Source: Helicobacter sp.
GTDB taxonomy: Bacteria > Campylobacterota > Campylobacteria > Campylobacterales > Helicobacteraceae
Reading direction: 5' to 3'
Length of the DNA: 64,000 nt
Assembly: GCF_022770205.1 (NCBI RefSeq)
Contig: NZ_JALEIK010000038.1
Coordinates: forward strand, 165,816 to 229,815
Shown here piece by piece: positions 1 through 9,519 of the stretch. The first letter of the stretch is position 1. The number at the start of each line of letters is the position of its first letter. Position numbers and translations under genes: made by a program. The notes beneath the pieces are model-generated. The model had not been told where the DNA came from, did not search any database, and saw only the letters and a list, made by a program, of their open reading frames with translations.

Positions 1-440
1 CGATAAGTTAGGCATTTCACGCCACGACTTTTGGCAAAAGATTTCATAAGTTCTTTATCATAGCTTAACACGCACGCAGGATTGCGCGGTCCGATGTATG
101 GGATTCCATAAAAATCTAGCAAAGAAGCAAGTGTGCCATCTTCACCATCGCCCCCGTGGATTAAATTTAGGATTGTGGGAAAATGCAAGGGTTTTTGTCC
201 AAAGAATGTGCGTGTGTAGAATCCATCTTTTTTCAGATAGATTTTTTGGGCTTTTTCATAGGATTTGTTGCTAAAAAACTTTGATTGCATTTGTTCTGCT
301 GGTATGTGGTAAAAGTTATGGTTGGAATCTAAAAAAATAAAATGCCTCACTTCTGGAAGTAACTTTTTTAGGGTAATTGCGCTTACGATACTAATTGCGT
401 GTTCATAAGATTTTCCGCCAAATAAAATACAGAGATTCAC
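1..440 (-). CDS. ddl: D-alanine--D-alanine ligase, N-terminal part (cut by window edge)
   Basis: ATP-dependent ligation of two D-alanines for peptidoglycan precursors in the cytoplasm. About 146 N-terminal residues lie in the window. Reading from a GTG start at 440, the protein opens with a glycine-rich strand and LFGGKSYEHAISIVSA, the typical Ddl N-terminal motif. It continues to HGGDGEDGTLASLL, the conserved HG..GEDG motif, and then GPRNPACVLSYDKE. An AAAGGA ribosome site lies a few bases before the GTG. It sits directly downstream of alr, which makes its substrate D-Ala, so the two are probably co-transcribed. The C-terminal catalytic part is outside the window. Confidence 0.9.
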   Translation of the reverse strand, partial: MNLCILFGGKSYEHAISIVSAITLKKLLPEVRHFIFLDSNHNFYHIPAEQMQSKFFSNKSYEKAQKIYLKKDGFYTRTFFGQKPLHFPTILNLIHGGDGEDGTLASLLDFYGIPYIGPRNPACVLSYDKELMKSFAKSRGVKCLTY

Positions 441-516
441 GAATTTTCCTTTAACGATGCAAGATGATTCTAAAATCATACCAAAAGTAATGTTAAACAC
501 GCAAAAAGTTGGAATC

Positions 517-1587
517 CTAAACGATAATGCGTGGAATGTAGGCGTGTAAATGCGCTAGGATTTCATAGGGAATCGTGTTAAACGCCTTTGCAAAGGCATT
601 GACATTATTAAATAGACACACACTTGGTGCATCACTTTCTATGCTAATGCAATCCATACTAGCACGCGGTAGAATCCTATACCCTTCAGTTGTGTATAAT
701 TCCATTCCCTCACGCAAGCGAAAAAGTCCATCGCCATAGCCTATATCATAAGTAGAAACTCCATTGCTTGTTTTTAATGTGCTAGCTCCTCCATAGCCGA
801 TACTTGCGCCACTTTTTAGCTTAAAAGTAGAGATTTTGTTAGCAAAAAGAGAAGCAATAGGCTTTAGCTTTGGTGTGTTTAAGGGGCTACAATTATAGCC
901 ATAAAATGCGATTCCAATGCGGAATAAATCATCTTGTAATTCTTTGGGTAAGCTTGCATTAAAAGCACTTGCACGCAATGCACCAGATGAGCTTAAAGAA
1001 TGGAATCTAGGACGCGGAATCTTAAAGGATTGACACAATTTTAGGGCTTCTTTTTTGATGTCTAAAAACTCCATATTTTGCGTATAAAATGCACTATTTA
1101 AATCATCGCCATAGCCATTGTGTGTAAAGATTCCTTTAAGGTTTAAATTGCGTGTTGTCATTAGTCTTAAGGCGTCTTTAAGCTCTGTTTTATCAATCCC
1201 ATTGCGGTGCATTCCGCTATCAATTTTGAGTTCAATATTTGTGCCACTTGGATAATCTTGCAAGGATTCTAAATTTGGCACACAAAAGGCAATATAAGGA
1301 ATCTTAAGTGCAGAATTTAAAGCTCTTTGATTGGGCAGTGAGTTTGGATAAAGGATTGTGATGTCTTTAAAAAAAGGCGTGATGCTTAGGGCTTCTTGTA
1401 TGTTTTTTACAAATGCAGTTTGGATTTTTGCTTCTTTTGCTAAGGTTGCAATTTCTATAATGCCGTGTCCATAGGCATTATCTTTTAGCACAATGGCAAT
1501 TTTTTCTGGATTTGTAGGTGCAATAGCTTGCGTGGTAGTTTTGTGATTATAAAAAAAGTTTTGTTTGCTAATTTCTAAATAAGGCAT
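517..1587 (-). CDS. alr: Alanine racemase
   Basis: PLP-dependent conversion of L-Ala to D-Ala for peptidoglycan. The PLP lysine is visible at about residue 35 in VLKDNAYGHG. The substrate-binding stretch KIDSGMHRNG and the catalytic-tyrosine region GASIGYGGAST are also present. The C-terminal beta domain retains RASMDCISIE. At 356 residues it is close to family size. The ATG at 1587 follows a GGGGA that sits inside the 3' arm of a hairpin. It lies between cytochrome c553 (upstream) and ddl (downstream), all on the minus strand. Confidence 0.95.
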   Translation of the reverse strand: MPYLEISKQNFFYNHKTTTQAIAPTNPEKIAIVLKDNAYGHGIIEIATLAKEAKIQTAFVKNIQEALSITPFFKDITILYPNSLPNQRALNSALKIPYIAFCVPNLESLQDYPSGTNIELKIDSGMHRNGIDKTELKDALRLMTTRNLNLKGIFTHNGYGDDLNSAFYTQNMEFLDIKKEALKLCQSFKIPRPRFHSLSSSGALRASAFNASLPKELQDDLFRIGIAFYGYNCSPLNTPKLKPIASLFANKISTFKLKSGASIGYGGASTLKTSNGVSTYDIGYGDGLFRLREGMELYTTEGYRILPRASMDCISIESDAPSVCLFNNVNAFAKAFNTIPYEILAHLHAYIPRIIV

Positions 1588-1615
1588 AAAAAGTCCCCAA
1601 ACAACAAGGGGGCTT
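1588..1615 (-). terminator. Intrinsic terminator-like hairpin between cytochrome c553 and alr
   Basis: Positions 1591-1598 pair with 1608-1615 (8-bp stem including one G-U, 9-base loop). On the minus strand this is followed at once by five T residues and then the alr ATG. It reads as a rho-independent terminator for the cytochrome gene. The only plausible alr ribosome site (GGGGA) lies in the descending arm, so the same hairpin could also limit alr translation from read-through RNA. Confidence 0.6.
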
Positions 1616-1620
1616 GAGAG

Positions 1621-1938
1621 TTATTTTACAGGTGGGAGTTTAGAGATATAATCTGCAACTGCTTCAATGTCTGCATCTGTTAATTTAAAGGCTTTCATAT
1701 TTGCATACATAATCGCTTTTGCGCCACCATTATCTGCTGTTCCTGCTGCATATCCTTTAAGCTGCTCAATGAGATAGCTTTTTTCTAAACCAGCAAGCTT
1801 CACATTGCCTTTGCTTCCCGGTGCTACTTTATCGCCTTTAGCACCGTGGCAAGCAACGCATTTTCTATAAATTTCTTCACCATTAGAAGCCATTAAACAG
1901 CCACTTGCTAGCATTAAACCTAATAAAATTTTTTTCAC
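1621..1938 (-). CDS. Periplasmic cytochrome c553 (class I c-type cytochrome)
   Basis: Small soluble electron carrier of the periplasm, in Helicobacter thought to pass electrons from the bc1 complex to the cbb3 oxidase. The 105-residue product begins with a Sec signal peptide (about residues 1-17, ending ASG/LMAS). It has the haem-binding motif CVACH near residue 27 and an axial-methionine region around AIMYANMKAF. The GTG start at 1938 is supported by an AAGGAG ribosome site upstream. A hairpin with a T run follows the gene. Identification is firm at family level. Confidence 0.9.
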   Translation of the reverse strand: MKKILLGLMLASGCLMASNGEEIYRKCVACHGAKGDKVAPGSKGNVKLAGLEKSYLIEQLKGYAAGTADNGGAKAIMYANMKAFKLTDADIEAVADYISKLPPVK

Positions 1939-2099
1939 GCCAACTCCTTTTTGGTTGATTTTGTTTTGTAATGATAGCCTTTTAACTTAAAAGAATCATA
2001 AAATTTACACACATTGCATTTTAGTTTTTAAAAAATCATCTAGCATAAATTTGTATTTTTGGTGTTACAATAAGGGTTTCATTCCTTGAAGGATAAATT

Positions 2100-3713
2100 T
2101 TGCGGATATTTAGAATTGTTGGGACAACACTTGAACATAAAGCGCGTATTTTAGTGTTTAACATTGCTTCTGGGCTGCTTTCGCTTGCTGTTGTGTCTTT
2201 TGTGTATCATTTTAGTTTAAAATATGATTATGATATGCTTTTTATGGAGTATAGTCAGTTACTTATGGGGCTTGAAGAAGTTCGGAGTAGGCTTAATAGT
2301 GCGCAAAATCTAGTCTATGTAGCACGCCACCAAGAAGAAATTTTGCAAGCAAAGCAGAGCGTGGTTGCGCAGTGGAATAGTTACAAGGCTTTGCAAGAGA
2401 AACTCTTATATGAGAGCGATTCTACGCATTTTTTACTCAATGTCTATCGGTTTTTTGCAAAAGGTGATTCTGTGCTACGCAAAAAGATGGAATTACAAAG
2501 CAGTTTAGAGAGCTTAGAAACAGAGATTGGTCTTTATTTAGAGTTTTTAAGTCCTAATAGCCAACAAAGTGCTGTGCAAAGTCAGAAAGTTAAACAAAGC
2601 ATTAATTCTTTAAATGATAAGATTTCTGGAATCGCACATTTAAATTTGCAATTGACAGAAGCTAAAAAAGTGCGTAATAATGCTTTACATAATGCATTGC
2701 AAAAAGTAATTTTAGTGATTATGTGTTTAATTATGCTTATTACAATGCTATTAAGCTTTTTGATTTTGCGCAGTATTAAAAATCTTCACGCAACGCTAGA
2801 GGAAAAGGTTAAAGAAAAAACTAAAGAATTGCAAAAACTCAATAATTCCTTGCAAGAAAATATAGAAAAAGAAGTGCTTGAGAGTCGCAAAAAGGATCAG
2901 ATTATGTATCAGCAAGCGCGCCTTGCAAGTATGGGAGAGATGATTGGAAATATTGCTCATCAATGGAGACAGCCCTTAAATGCGTTAATGCTACTGATTC
3001 AAACTTTTAAAGTCAAATCCCAAAATGGCAAACTCACGCAAGAGTTTATTGAGCTTCAAGTAGAAGATGGGCTAAAGATTGCAAAAAGAATGTCCCAAAC
3101 CATTGAAGATTTTAGAAACTTCTTTCACTCAGCAAACGATAAAGAGCCTTTTAATTTAAAAGAAAACATTTACGATTCTATCTCTTTAGTGGATGCATTT
3201 TTAAAGCAAAATGAGATTGAAATGATTGTGGATTGTGCAGAAAATATTGTGCTTTGTGGTTACAGAAATGCTTTTTCTCAAGTGTTATTAAACCTAATAA
3301 AAAACTCTGAAGATGCTTTAAGGGCGCGCGGAGTTATGCCAGCAAGGATTAAAATCCTAGTAGAAATTACACACGAAAGTGAGAGCAAAGATAGCCCTAA
3401 AGATTGTGCTAGGATTTTATTTATGGACAATGGCGGTGGAATCAAGCTTGATGATATTCAAAAGATTTTTGAGCCTTATTTTACAACCAAGCATAAATCC
3501 GTAGGCACAGGGATAGGGCTTTATATGTCCAAGCAAATTATAGAAAAGCAAATGCAAGGGAGTATTGAAGTGCGTAATGTGCGCTATGATGATGCGTTTA
3601 ATCTTGTGTGTGATGGCAGAGATTGCGTACGAGATTGTGGGTTTAAAGATGGCACTTGTGGGGCACAATTTATCCTTACGATTCCATTAAATGCGCAAAA
3701 GGAGCAAGCGTGA
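2100..3713 (+). CDS. Membrane sensor histidine kinase
   Basis: Autophosphorylating sensor of a two-component system. The TTG start at 2100 follows AAGGA. Membrane helices are at about residues 17-38 and 202-223, with a periplasmic sensor region of about 160 mostly helical residues between. A short coiled coil follows (residues 225-265, rich in K/E). The phospho-acceptor is His287 in NIAHQWRQPLNAL, the HWRQPLN variant common in Campylobacterota. The ATPase domain shows N-box NLIKNSEDAL, DNGGGI and GTGIGLYMSK. A small Cys/Asp-rich insertion lies before the last strand. It overlaps the next gene by 4 bp (GTGA), so the pair is translationally coupled. The signal sensed is unknown. Confidence 0.9.
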   Translation: MRIFRIVGTTLEHKARILVFNIASGLLSLAVVSFVYHFSLKYDYDMLFMEYSQLLMGLEEVRSRLNSAQNLVYVARHQEEILQAKQSVVAQWNSYKALQEKLLYESDSTHFLLNVYRFFAKGDSVLRKKMELQSSLESLETEIGLYLEFLSPNSQQSAVQSQKVKQSINSLNDKISGIAHLNLQLTEAKKVRNNALHNALQKVILVIMCLIMLITMLLSFLILRSIKNLHATLEEKVKEKTKELQKLNNSLQENIEKEVLESRKKDQIMYQQARLASMGEMIGNIAHQWRQPLNALMLLIQTFKVKSQNGKLTQEFIELQVEDGLKIAKRMSQTIEDFRNFFHSANDKEPFNLKENIYDSISLVDAFLKQNEIEMIVDCAENIVLCGYRNAFSQVLLNLIKNSEDALRARGVMPARIKILVEITHESESKDSPKDCARILFMDNGGGIKLDDIQKIFEPYFTTKHKSVGTGIGLYMSKQIIEKQMQGSIEVRNVRYDDAFNLVCDGRDCVRDCGFKDGTCGAQFILTIPLNAQKEQA

Positions 3714-4381
3714 TTAGTAAAAATGATGAAAAAGTTTTAAAACGCCTTAAAGTCTTGTATGTAGAAGATGAAGAAGATATTTTAAAATTTGCCGCAATGG
3801 TGCTTGAAGACTATGTGGATAAGCTTTTTATTGCGCATAATGGTAAGAAAGCTTTAGAGATTTTAAAGCAAGAAAGCATTGATTTAGTCATTACTGATAT
3901 TTTAATGCCAAAATTAAATGGGATTGATTTAATTAAAGAGATGCGTAAAAATCCCCTTTTAGAAGTTGCGATTATTGTGGTTACTGCACACGCAGAAACG
4001 CATTATTTGTTAGATTGTATTGCATTGCGTGTTGATGGATATATTTTAAAACCTATTGATGTAGAGGAGCTCTTAAAAACGATTTTGCGTGCGGTTTTGC
4101 CAAAGTTTCAAGCCAGTGAAATTAAAATGCAAAATGTGCTATTAAATGCGATTTCTATTTTTGTAGGGGGCAAGAAAATAGAAATTATTAGGTATTTAAT
4201 AGAGCATAGCGATGATGAAAATATTTTTTATGGTTCTTATGAAGACATTGTGCAAGAAGTGGGCGTGAGTAAGCCTACGGTGGTCAAGACATTTCGTCAG
4301 CTGATTGATACAGGATTGCTTGTGCGTTTAAAAAATAAAATTTACAAATTTCGGTCTGATATTGCGCAGTATAAAGAGTGA
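3710..4381 (+). CDS. Response regulator, REC domain plus winged-helix output
   Basis: Partner of the preceding kinase. I place the start at GTG 3710, which overlaps the kinase stop as GTGA and has AAAGGA upstream; an in-frame ATG lies earlier inside the kinase gene but lacks this arrangement. The receiver domain shows acidic VEDEED, phospho-acceptor Asp63 in VITDILMPK, the Thr switch VVTAH, and Lys in ILKPID. The C-terminal 75 residues (EDIVQEVGVSKPTVVKTFRQ) look like a Crp-type winged helix rather than an OmpR or NarL output. Target genes are not evident. About 47 bases separate it from dnaX. Confidence 0.88.
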   Translation: MISKNDEKVLKRLKVLYVEDEEDILKFAAMVLEDYVDKLFIAHNGKKALEILKQESIDLVITDILMPKLNGIDLIKEMRKNPLLEVAIIVVTAHAETHYLLDCIALRVDGYILKPIDVEELLKTILRAVLPKFQASEIKMQNVLLNAISIFVGGKKIEIIRYLIEHSDDENIFYGSYEDIVQEVGVSKPTVVKTFRQLIDTGLLVRLKNKIYKFRSDIAQYKE

Positions 4382-4428
4382 TTAAAATATAGTTAATGTA
4401 GAATTGTGCTTTTAACTTAGGAAGGAAA

Positions 4429-6168
4429 ATGGAACAACAAGCATTAGCTTTAAAATACCGCCCAATGGACTTTGATGCGCTTGTAGGACAAGAAGCGGTT
4501 AGTCGCACACTCTCTTTAGCACTTGATAGCAAACGCTTATCGCACGCTTATTTATTTTCTGGGTTGCGTGGGAGTGGAAAAACTTCTAGTGCTAGGATTT
4601 TTGCTAGAGCCTTGCAATGTGAGAGTGGTCCTAAGTCTAAGCCTTGTGGCACTTGCGCAAATTGTCTTGCTGCAAATCCGCATAAAATGAGCCACATTGA
4701 TATTATGGAGCTTGATGGTGCGTCAAATCGTAAGATTGATGACATTAGAGATTTGATTGAGCAAATAAAATACCATCCTAATATGGGGCGGTTTAAGATT
4801 TTTATCATTGATGAAGTGCATATGCTAACGCGTGAAGCCTTCAATGCGCTCTTAAAAACACTAGAGGAGCCACCTGAATATGTGAAGTTTATCCTAGCAA
4901 CAACAGATCCTTTGAAATTGCCTGCTACCATTTTAAGTAGAACGCAACATTTTCGTTTTAAGCGCATTTCTGACAAACAGATTTTTGAACACTTAAAAAA
5001 GATTCTAAAAAATGAGCAAATCTCCTATCAAGAAGAAGCACTTAGAATGCTTATAAGAAGTGGGGCTGGTTCTTTGCGCGATACGCTAACCTTGCTTGAT
5101 CAAGCCATTATTTATTCTAGCTATAATGTAACTTCTGCAGTGTGTGCAAATATGCTAGGACTTATCAATACAGAGAGTTTAAACGCACTTTTTGAATGCA
5201 TTTTCGCGCAAGATAGAGATGCGCTACTTAAGATGCTTGAAGGTTTTTTTGAATACGAATGCGGAATGCTTTTAGATGAGATGAGCATTTTTCTAAAAGA
5301 GAAGCTTTTAAAAGGTGAGGATTTGCGCTATTCTAGCTTGCTTGTGGATCGCTTTTTTAGGATTATCACACAGGCTAAGGAGCTTTTATTTTTAGGTTCT
5401 GAGAATGAATTTGTTTTAACACTTAGTGCCTTTAAGATGTTAGAAGCATTGAAGGTAGAGAGTATTGATCTTGCAATTGCGCATTTAGAGAAAGGGCTTT
5501 TTGAGAGTTTGCCAAAGTTTGAAAACACGCAAAGCACAGCACAAAAGTTGGAATCCAAAACACAGATTCCACAGACACAAGAAGTTTTAGAGAGTTTAGA
5601 GCCTACACAAGCACTGCAAAATACGGAATCTAAAAATTTAGATTCCAACATTTTGGATTCCAAAGCTTCTCTTAATGATTCCACACAAGATCACGCAAAA
5701 GCCTTTTTTGCACTTTTGAAGCAAAAGATTTCTGCGCATAATTATGATTTAGGGGAGATTTTTGCCAAAAATGTGCGCTTAATTAGCTTTCAAGATTCCG
5801 TGCTAACTTGGGAAACGCTTGCTGTGGATAGGGATAGAGAGCGATTAATTAAGGCATATAGCATTATTAAAAACTATGTGCTAGAAGTTTTTGGAATGCA
5901 AACACAGATTAAAAACATTAGCGTACCACAAAAAGAAATACAACAACCACAGGAGAAAGAATTAAAACAAACGCCACAAATACAAGAGCCACAAAAATTG
6001 GAATCCAAAAATTCAGATTCCAACATTTTAGATTCCAACTTGACACCGCAACAACAAGCCCAAAGAGAAGTTGCACAGGCTTTACAATCCCCCCTTTTGC
6101 AAAGCGCACAAGAATTATTAGACATTAAGCAAGTCAAAGTGCGTCCCCTTCGTGTGGAATCTTATTAG
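4429..6168 (+). CDS. dnaX: DNA polymerase III subunit tau/gamma (clamp loader)
   Basis: ATPase of the replisome clamp loader. The N-terminus LALKYRPMDFDALVGQ is typical. Walker A is GLRGSGKTSS, and a four-cysteine zinc module follows (CESGPKSKPCGTCANC). Walker B is FIIDEVHML and the SRC-like sensor is LSRTQHF. After about residue 360 comes a Gln/Glu-rich linker with repeated E-S-K / D-S-N triplets, then a conserved C-terminal block, then a second Q/E-rich linker and a short tail. At 579 residues it is close to the family norm. RBS AGGAAGG precedes the ATG. Confidence 0.95.
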   Translation: MEQQALALKYRPMDFDALVGQEAVSRTLSLALDSKRLSHAYLFSGLRGSGKTSSARIFARALQCESGPKSKPCGTCANCLAANPHKMSHIDIMELDGASNRKIDDIRDLIEQIKYHPNMGRFKIFIIDEVHMLTREAFNALLKTLEEPPEYVKFILATTDPLKLPATILSRTQHFRFKRISDKQIFEHLKKILKNEQISYQEEALRMLIRSGAGSLRDTLTLLDQAIIYSSYNVTSAVCANMLGLINTESLNALFECIFAQDRDALLKMLEGFFEYECGMLLDEMSIFLKEKLLKGEDLRYSSLLVDRFFRIITQAKELLFLGSENEFVLTLSAFKMLEALKVESIDLAIAHLEKGLFESLPKFENTQSTAQKLESKTQIPQTQEVLESLEPTQALQNTESKNLDSNILDSKASLNDSTQDHAKAFFALLKQKISAHNYDLGEIFAKNVRLISFQDSVLTWETLAVDRDRERLIKAYSIIKNYVLEVFGMQTQIKNISVPQKEIQQPQEKELKQTPQIQEPQKLESKNSDSNILDSNLTPQQQAQREVAQALQSPLLQSAQELLDIKQVKVRPLRVESY

Positions 6169-6176
6169 GAAATAAG

Positions 6177-6584
6177 ATGGAATTAGTTTTAGCACAAAAT
6201 GAGATTCCACAATTACTAAAAGTGCTAGAGTTGCCTAAAAATCGTGGAATCTATTTGCTTAGTGGAAACTTAGCAAGCGGCAAAACAACGCTTGTTCAAG
6301 CAATGGTAAAGGCTTTAGGTGTTGTGGCAAATGTTACTTCGCCCACCTATTTAACAGCCTTAGAATATGGAAAAGGAATTTATCATTATGATATTTATCA
6401 AAGGGATTTAAACACGCTTTTTGCGCTTGGTTTTTTAGAAGAACTTGAAAAAGAAGGTTGGCATTTTATAGAGTGGGGCGATGAAAATTTAGCTAAAATT
6501 CTAAAAGACATTGGCTTGCCCTTTTGGCGTATTACCATAACGCAAGAAGGTAACAAGCGCAAATACACTCTAGGGGAATATTGA
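6177..6584 (+). CDS. tsaE: tRNA threonylcarbamoyladenosine biosynthesis ATPase TsaE
   Basis: ATPase of the TsaB-TsaD-TsaE complex that makes t6A37 in ANN-decoding tRNAs. The 135-residue protein has Walker [12 protein letters not shown] near residue 30, the [11 protein letters not shown] switch region, the HYDIYQ motif, and the family's WGDEN motif, here IEWGDE. It starts 8 bp after dnaX and its stop overlaps the lptB start (TGATG), so it belongs to a dnaX-tsaE-lptB-rpoN transcription unit. Confidence 0.93.
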   Translation: MELVLAQNEIPQLLKVLELPKNRGIYLLSGNLASGKTTLVQAMVKALGVVANVTSPTYLTALEYGKGIYHYDIYQRDLNTLFALGFLEELEKEGWHFIEWGDENLAKILKDIGLPFWRITITQEGNKRKYTLGEY

Positions 6585-7306
6585 TGCACACATTAGAAGC
6601 TAGGCATTTGAGTAAAACCATTAAAAAAATGGAGATTATTAAAGACATTTCTATTTGTGTGCAAAGTGGCGAAGTTGTGGGGCTTTTAGGTCCAAATGGT
6701 GCGGGAAAAACAACGACTTTTTATATCATTTGTGGGCTTTTAGAAGCAAGTGGTGGGAGTGTGAGCTTTGATGGGCAAGACATTACTAAGCTTAGCTTGC
6801 ACAAGCGCGCGCAGCTTGGGATTGGTTACTTGCCCCAAGAATCTAGTGTGTTTAAAGATTTGAGTGTGGAGGAGAATTTACGCATTGCTGCTGAGGTGTG
6901 CTTTGAAGGAGAGAAGGCGCAAGAAAAACGCATTGAGGAGTTATTAGAGGAGTTTAATATTGAACCAATCCGTAGTCGCAAGGGAGTCAATCTAAGTGGA
7001 GGAGAGAGGCGTAGAGTTGAGATTGCACGTGCATTGGTTAAAAAGCCCAAGTTTATTTTGCTAGATGAGCCTTTTGCGGGCGTAGATCCTATTGCTGTGC
7101 TTGATATTCAAAAGATTATTAAAAAGTTGTTGGGTTTTGGGATTGGCGTGTTAATCACAGACCATAATGTGCGTGAAACTCTTAGTGTATGCGATAGGGC
7201 GTATGTCATTAATAAAGGCTCTTTGCTTGCAAGCGGTGATGCAAGAATGATTTATCAAAATGAGCTTGTGCGCAGGCATTATTTAGGTGAGCATTTTAAA
7301 GTATGA
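6584..7306 (+). CDS. lptB: LPS export ABC transporter ATPase LptB
   Basis: ATPase that drives LPS transport from the inner membrane with LptF/LptG and the Lpt bridge. Walker A is [10 protein letters not shown], the Q-loop [11 protein letters not shown] is the LptB-specific form, the signature is LSGGERRR, Walker B is [10 protein letters not shown], and the switch histidine is in ITDHNVRE. I use the ATG at 6584 overlapping the tsaE stop; an in-frame TTG at 6581 is also possible. Its last codons overlap the rpoN start (ATGA). Confidence 0.94.
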   Translation: MHTLEARHLSKTIKKMEIIKDISICVQSGEVVGLLGPNGAGKTTTFYIICGLLEASGGSVSFDGQDITKLSLHKRAQLGIGYLPQESSVFKDLSVEENLRIAAEVCFEGEKAQEKRIEELLEEFNIEPIRSRKGVNLSGGERRRVEIARALVKKPKFILLDEPFAGVDPIAVLDIQKIIKKLLGFGIGVLITDHNVRETLSVCDRAYVINKGSLLASGDARMIYQNELVRRHYLGEHFKV

Positions 7307-8628
7307 AACTCCGCACGCAAACCTCCGCAACCCTAAAGGCGAAACTCTCCTCAACGCTAAAGAGTTGGTTGCCAATTTTGCAAAGTGGAATAGGTGATTT
7401 AGAAGAGACACTTAATGGCTTTGGACTAGAAAATCCGTATTTTGAAGTGAAATCTGGAATCACAGATTCACTTAGTGCGCAAAGTGCAGTGCATAAAAAG
7501 CAATGCAAGGAAAAAATGCGCGGTGCAAAGGGCGGGAGTGCTGAAAATGATGGCATTGAGCAGTTTTGTATCCAAGAAGAAAGCTTAGAGGTTATGCTAT
7601 TGCGTCAAATTGAACCGCCTTTGTTTCCTACAAAAAACTCCCAAAAGATTGCTAAAAAAATCATTGAAAATTTAGACAATGAAGGGTATTTTGATGGTGA
7701 TTGTGCAATGATTGCTCAGGCTTGTTCTAAAGCATTAGAAGCAGAAATTAGTGCAAGTGAGGTGGAGAAAATCCGCTTGCGTTTTGCGTATTTAGAACCA
7801 CCCGGGATTGGTGCTTTAAATGTAATGGAATCTTTTAGATTCCAATTAGATGATTTGGATGTGCCAAGTGATGTGTATGGGATGTGTATGGAGATTTTAG
7901 AAAATTTACAAGAGCATACAAAATTTAAAAAAAATCCTTTATATCCTAAGGCAATGCGTGTGATTCAAAGCTTTAAAAACCCTCCAGCCTTAGATTTTTT
8001 TCAAAAAGAAGCCGCTGTGATACCGGATATTTTGGTTTTAGAAGACAATAATAATATCCAAGTGCAGATTAATGATAGATATTATCCTAGTATTCTTATC
8101 CAAAAGCAAGAAAAAGCCAATAAAAATAGCATACAAGACGCCTTTATTAAAACTAAGATTAAAGAAGCGCGTGATCTTGTTGATGCGCTTGAGATGCGTA
8201 AGGCGACTTTGTATAAAATTGGGCTAATGCTTGTGGAGTATCAATATGAGTTTTTTAAAGGTGGTGAGATAAAGCCGATGACACTAAAGGATTTAGCAGA
8301 AGAGTTTGGACACGCTCCAAGCACGATTTCAAGGGCAATTTCTAATAAATATTTAGAATGCGCACGCGGAATCTTTCCACTTAAAAACTTTTTTGCAACT
8401 GCCATTGATGAAGACACTTCAAACGCTACTATTAAGGACTTTGTAGCAGAGCTAATTCGTAATGAAAACAAGCAAAAACCGCTAAGTGATAGCAAAATTT
8501 TAAAGCTTGCAGCAGAGAAATTTAAAGTTACAATGGTGCGCCGAACAATCGCAAAATATCGCTTACAGCTTAATATTGCAAGCTCTAGTGAGCGCAAAAA
8601 ACTCTATAAAATGCAAGTGGAGGGTTAA
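7303..8628 (+). CDS. rpoN: RNA polymerase sigma-54 factor
   Basis: Directs RNA polymerase to -24/-12 promoters, in this group mainly class 2 flagellar genes such as flgL. The N-terminal activator-interacting region is present (residues 1-45, [17 protein letters not shown]). An acidic/charged region II is followed by the core-binding region. The HTH contains [16 protein letters not shown] and the C-terminal RpoN box reads VRRTIAKYR. It is 441 residues. The start codon overlaps the lptB stop. Its end overlaps convergent mqnD by 4 bp. Confidence 0.96.
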   Translation: MKLRTQTSATLKAKLSSTLKSWLPILQSGIGDLEETLNGFGLENPYFEVKSGITDSLSAQSAVHKKQCKEKMRGAKGGSAENDGIEQFCIQEESLEVMLLRQIEPPLFPTKNSQKIAKKIIENLDNEGYFDGDCAMIAQACSKALEAEISASEVEKIRLRFAYLEPPGIGALNVMESFRFQLDDLDVPSDVYGMCMEILENLQEHTKFKKNPLYPKAMRVIQSFKNPPALDFFQKEAAVIPDILVLEDNNNIQVQINDRYYPSILIQKQEKANKNSIQDAFIKTKIKEARDLVDALEMRKATLYKIGLMLVEYQYEFFKGGEIKPMTLKDLAEEFGHAPSTISRAISNKYLECARGIFPLKNFFATAIDEDTSNATIKDFVAELIRNENKQKPLSDSKILKLAAEKFKVTMVRRTIAKYRLQLNIASSSERKKLYKMQVEG

Positions 8629-9488
8629 GAGTTACGAAAATCTGCGTATTCTAGGGGGATTAAGCAGTCTTCTACACTTAAGATTTGTGTGTAAATTTTA
8701 TAATCATAACCGATTTTAAAGAGTGCATTGATGGCGTTTAGCTGTGTTTGGCTAAGGGAGATGGAGTCTTCATTTGCATAAAGATTTAAATAGGTTTCAA
8801 GTTGGTTGGAATCTACGCGGATAAGATTGCGCTCCTCTAGCATTTTGGATAAAAGTGATTTATTTTCTAAGGCAATTTTTACAGCTTTTGTTAGCATTTG
8901 CTCACAAATGATTGCAACACTTAATGGTAAAGAGCGACGGATGCACATTCCACCAAGCGGCAAGGGCAAATCTTGCTTATTTAGCGCGCACCAAATCTCC
9001 CAAATCTCTCTTTCTATTTCTAAATTTTCATCGTATTGCAAAATGGATTCGTGGATTAACACTCCTGCATCCACTTCACCGCTTAACACAGCGTTTTCAA
9101 TGTCTAAGAAATTTTTATACACGATTCTAGCATTGGGATAGGCAATTTTAAAAAGCATTGCATTTGTTGTGTGTGCGCCACTTAGGGCAACTTTGAAATT
9201 GCGCTTTAGACTTTTGCCCTTTTTTTTAATGAGTTTTGGACCATAACCTTTACCAAAGCTAACGCCCGTTCTTAGTAAGCATTGTTCTTGGAATAAAAGG
9301 GGATAGACGCTAAAAGAGATAGCAGAGATATCAAGAGTGCCTTGTAGTGCCTTTTGATTAAGCGTTTGGATGTCAAGTGCTAGATTGTGGAATGCAATGT
9401 TTTCGTGGCTAACCCAACCAAATGCGATGGCATAATACATAAATAAATCATCAGCATCAGGGGAGTGTCCTATTTGTAACACGCGCAT
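8625..9488 (-). CDS. mqnD: 1,4-dihydroxy-6-naphthoate synthase (futalosine menaquinone pathway)
   Basis: Converts cyclic dehypoxanthine futalosine to 1,4-dihydroxy-6-naphthoate in the alternative menaquinone route used by Helicobacter and Campylobacter. The 287-residue protein has the family N-terminus GHSPDADDLFMYYA, a periplasmic-binding-protein-like fold pattern, VALSGAHTTNAMLF, and GVLIHES, with the catalytic-type histidine, followed by PLPLGGMCIRR. RBS AAGGAG lies before the ATG. It is near recA-eno as in H. pylori. Confidence 0.85.
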   Translation of the reverse strand: MRVLQIGHSPDADDLFMYYAIAFGWVSHENIAFHNLALDIQTLNQKALQGTLDISAISFSVYPLLFQEQCLLRTGVSFGKGYGPKLIKKKGKSLKRNFKVALSGAHTTNAMLFKIAYPNARIVYKNFLDIENAVLSGEVDAGVLIHESILQYDENLEIEREIWEIWCALNKQDLPLPLGGMCIRRSLPLSVAIICEQMLTKAVKIALENKSLLSKMLEERNLIRVDSNQLETYLNLYANEDSISLSQTQLNAINALFKIGYDYKIYTQILSVEDCLIPLEYADFRNS

Positions 9489-9519
9489 CTTTGCTCCTTT
9501 TGTGGGATTTTATTTCAAA

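Noticed and set aside
4993..5001. A-AAA-AAG heptamer in dnaX, the slippery sequence used for gamma synthesis in E. coli
   Set aside because: It is at codon 190, inside the AAA+ domain, and a -1 shift would stop within five codons, giving a useless fragment. Chance Lys-Lys codons.
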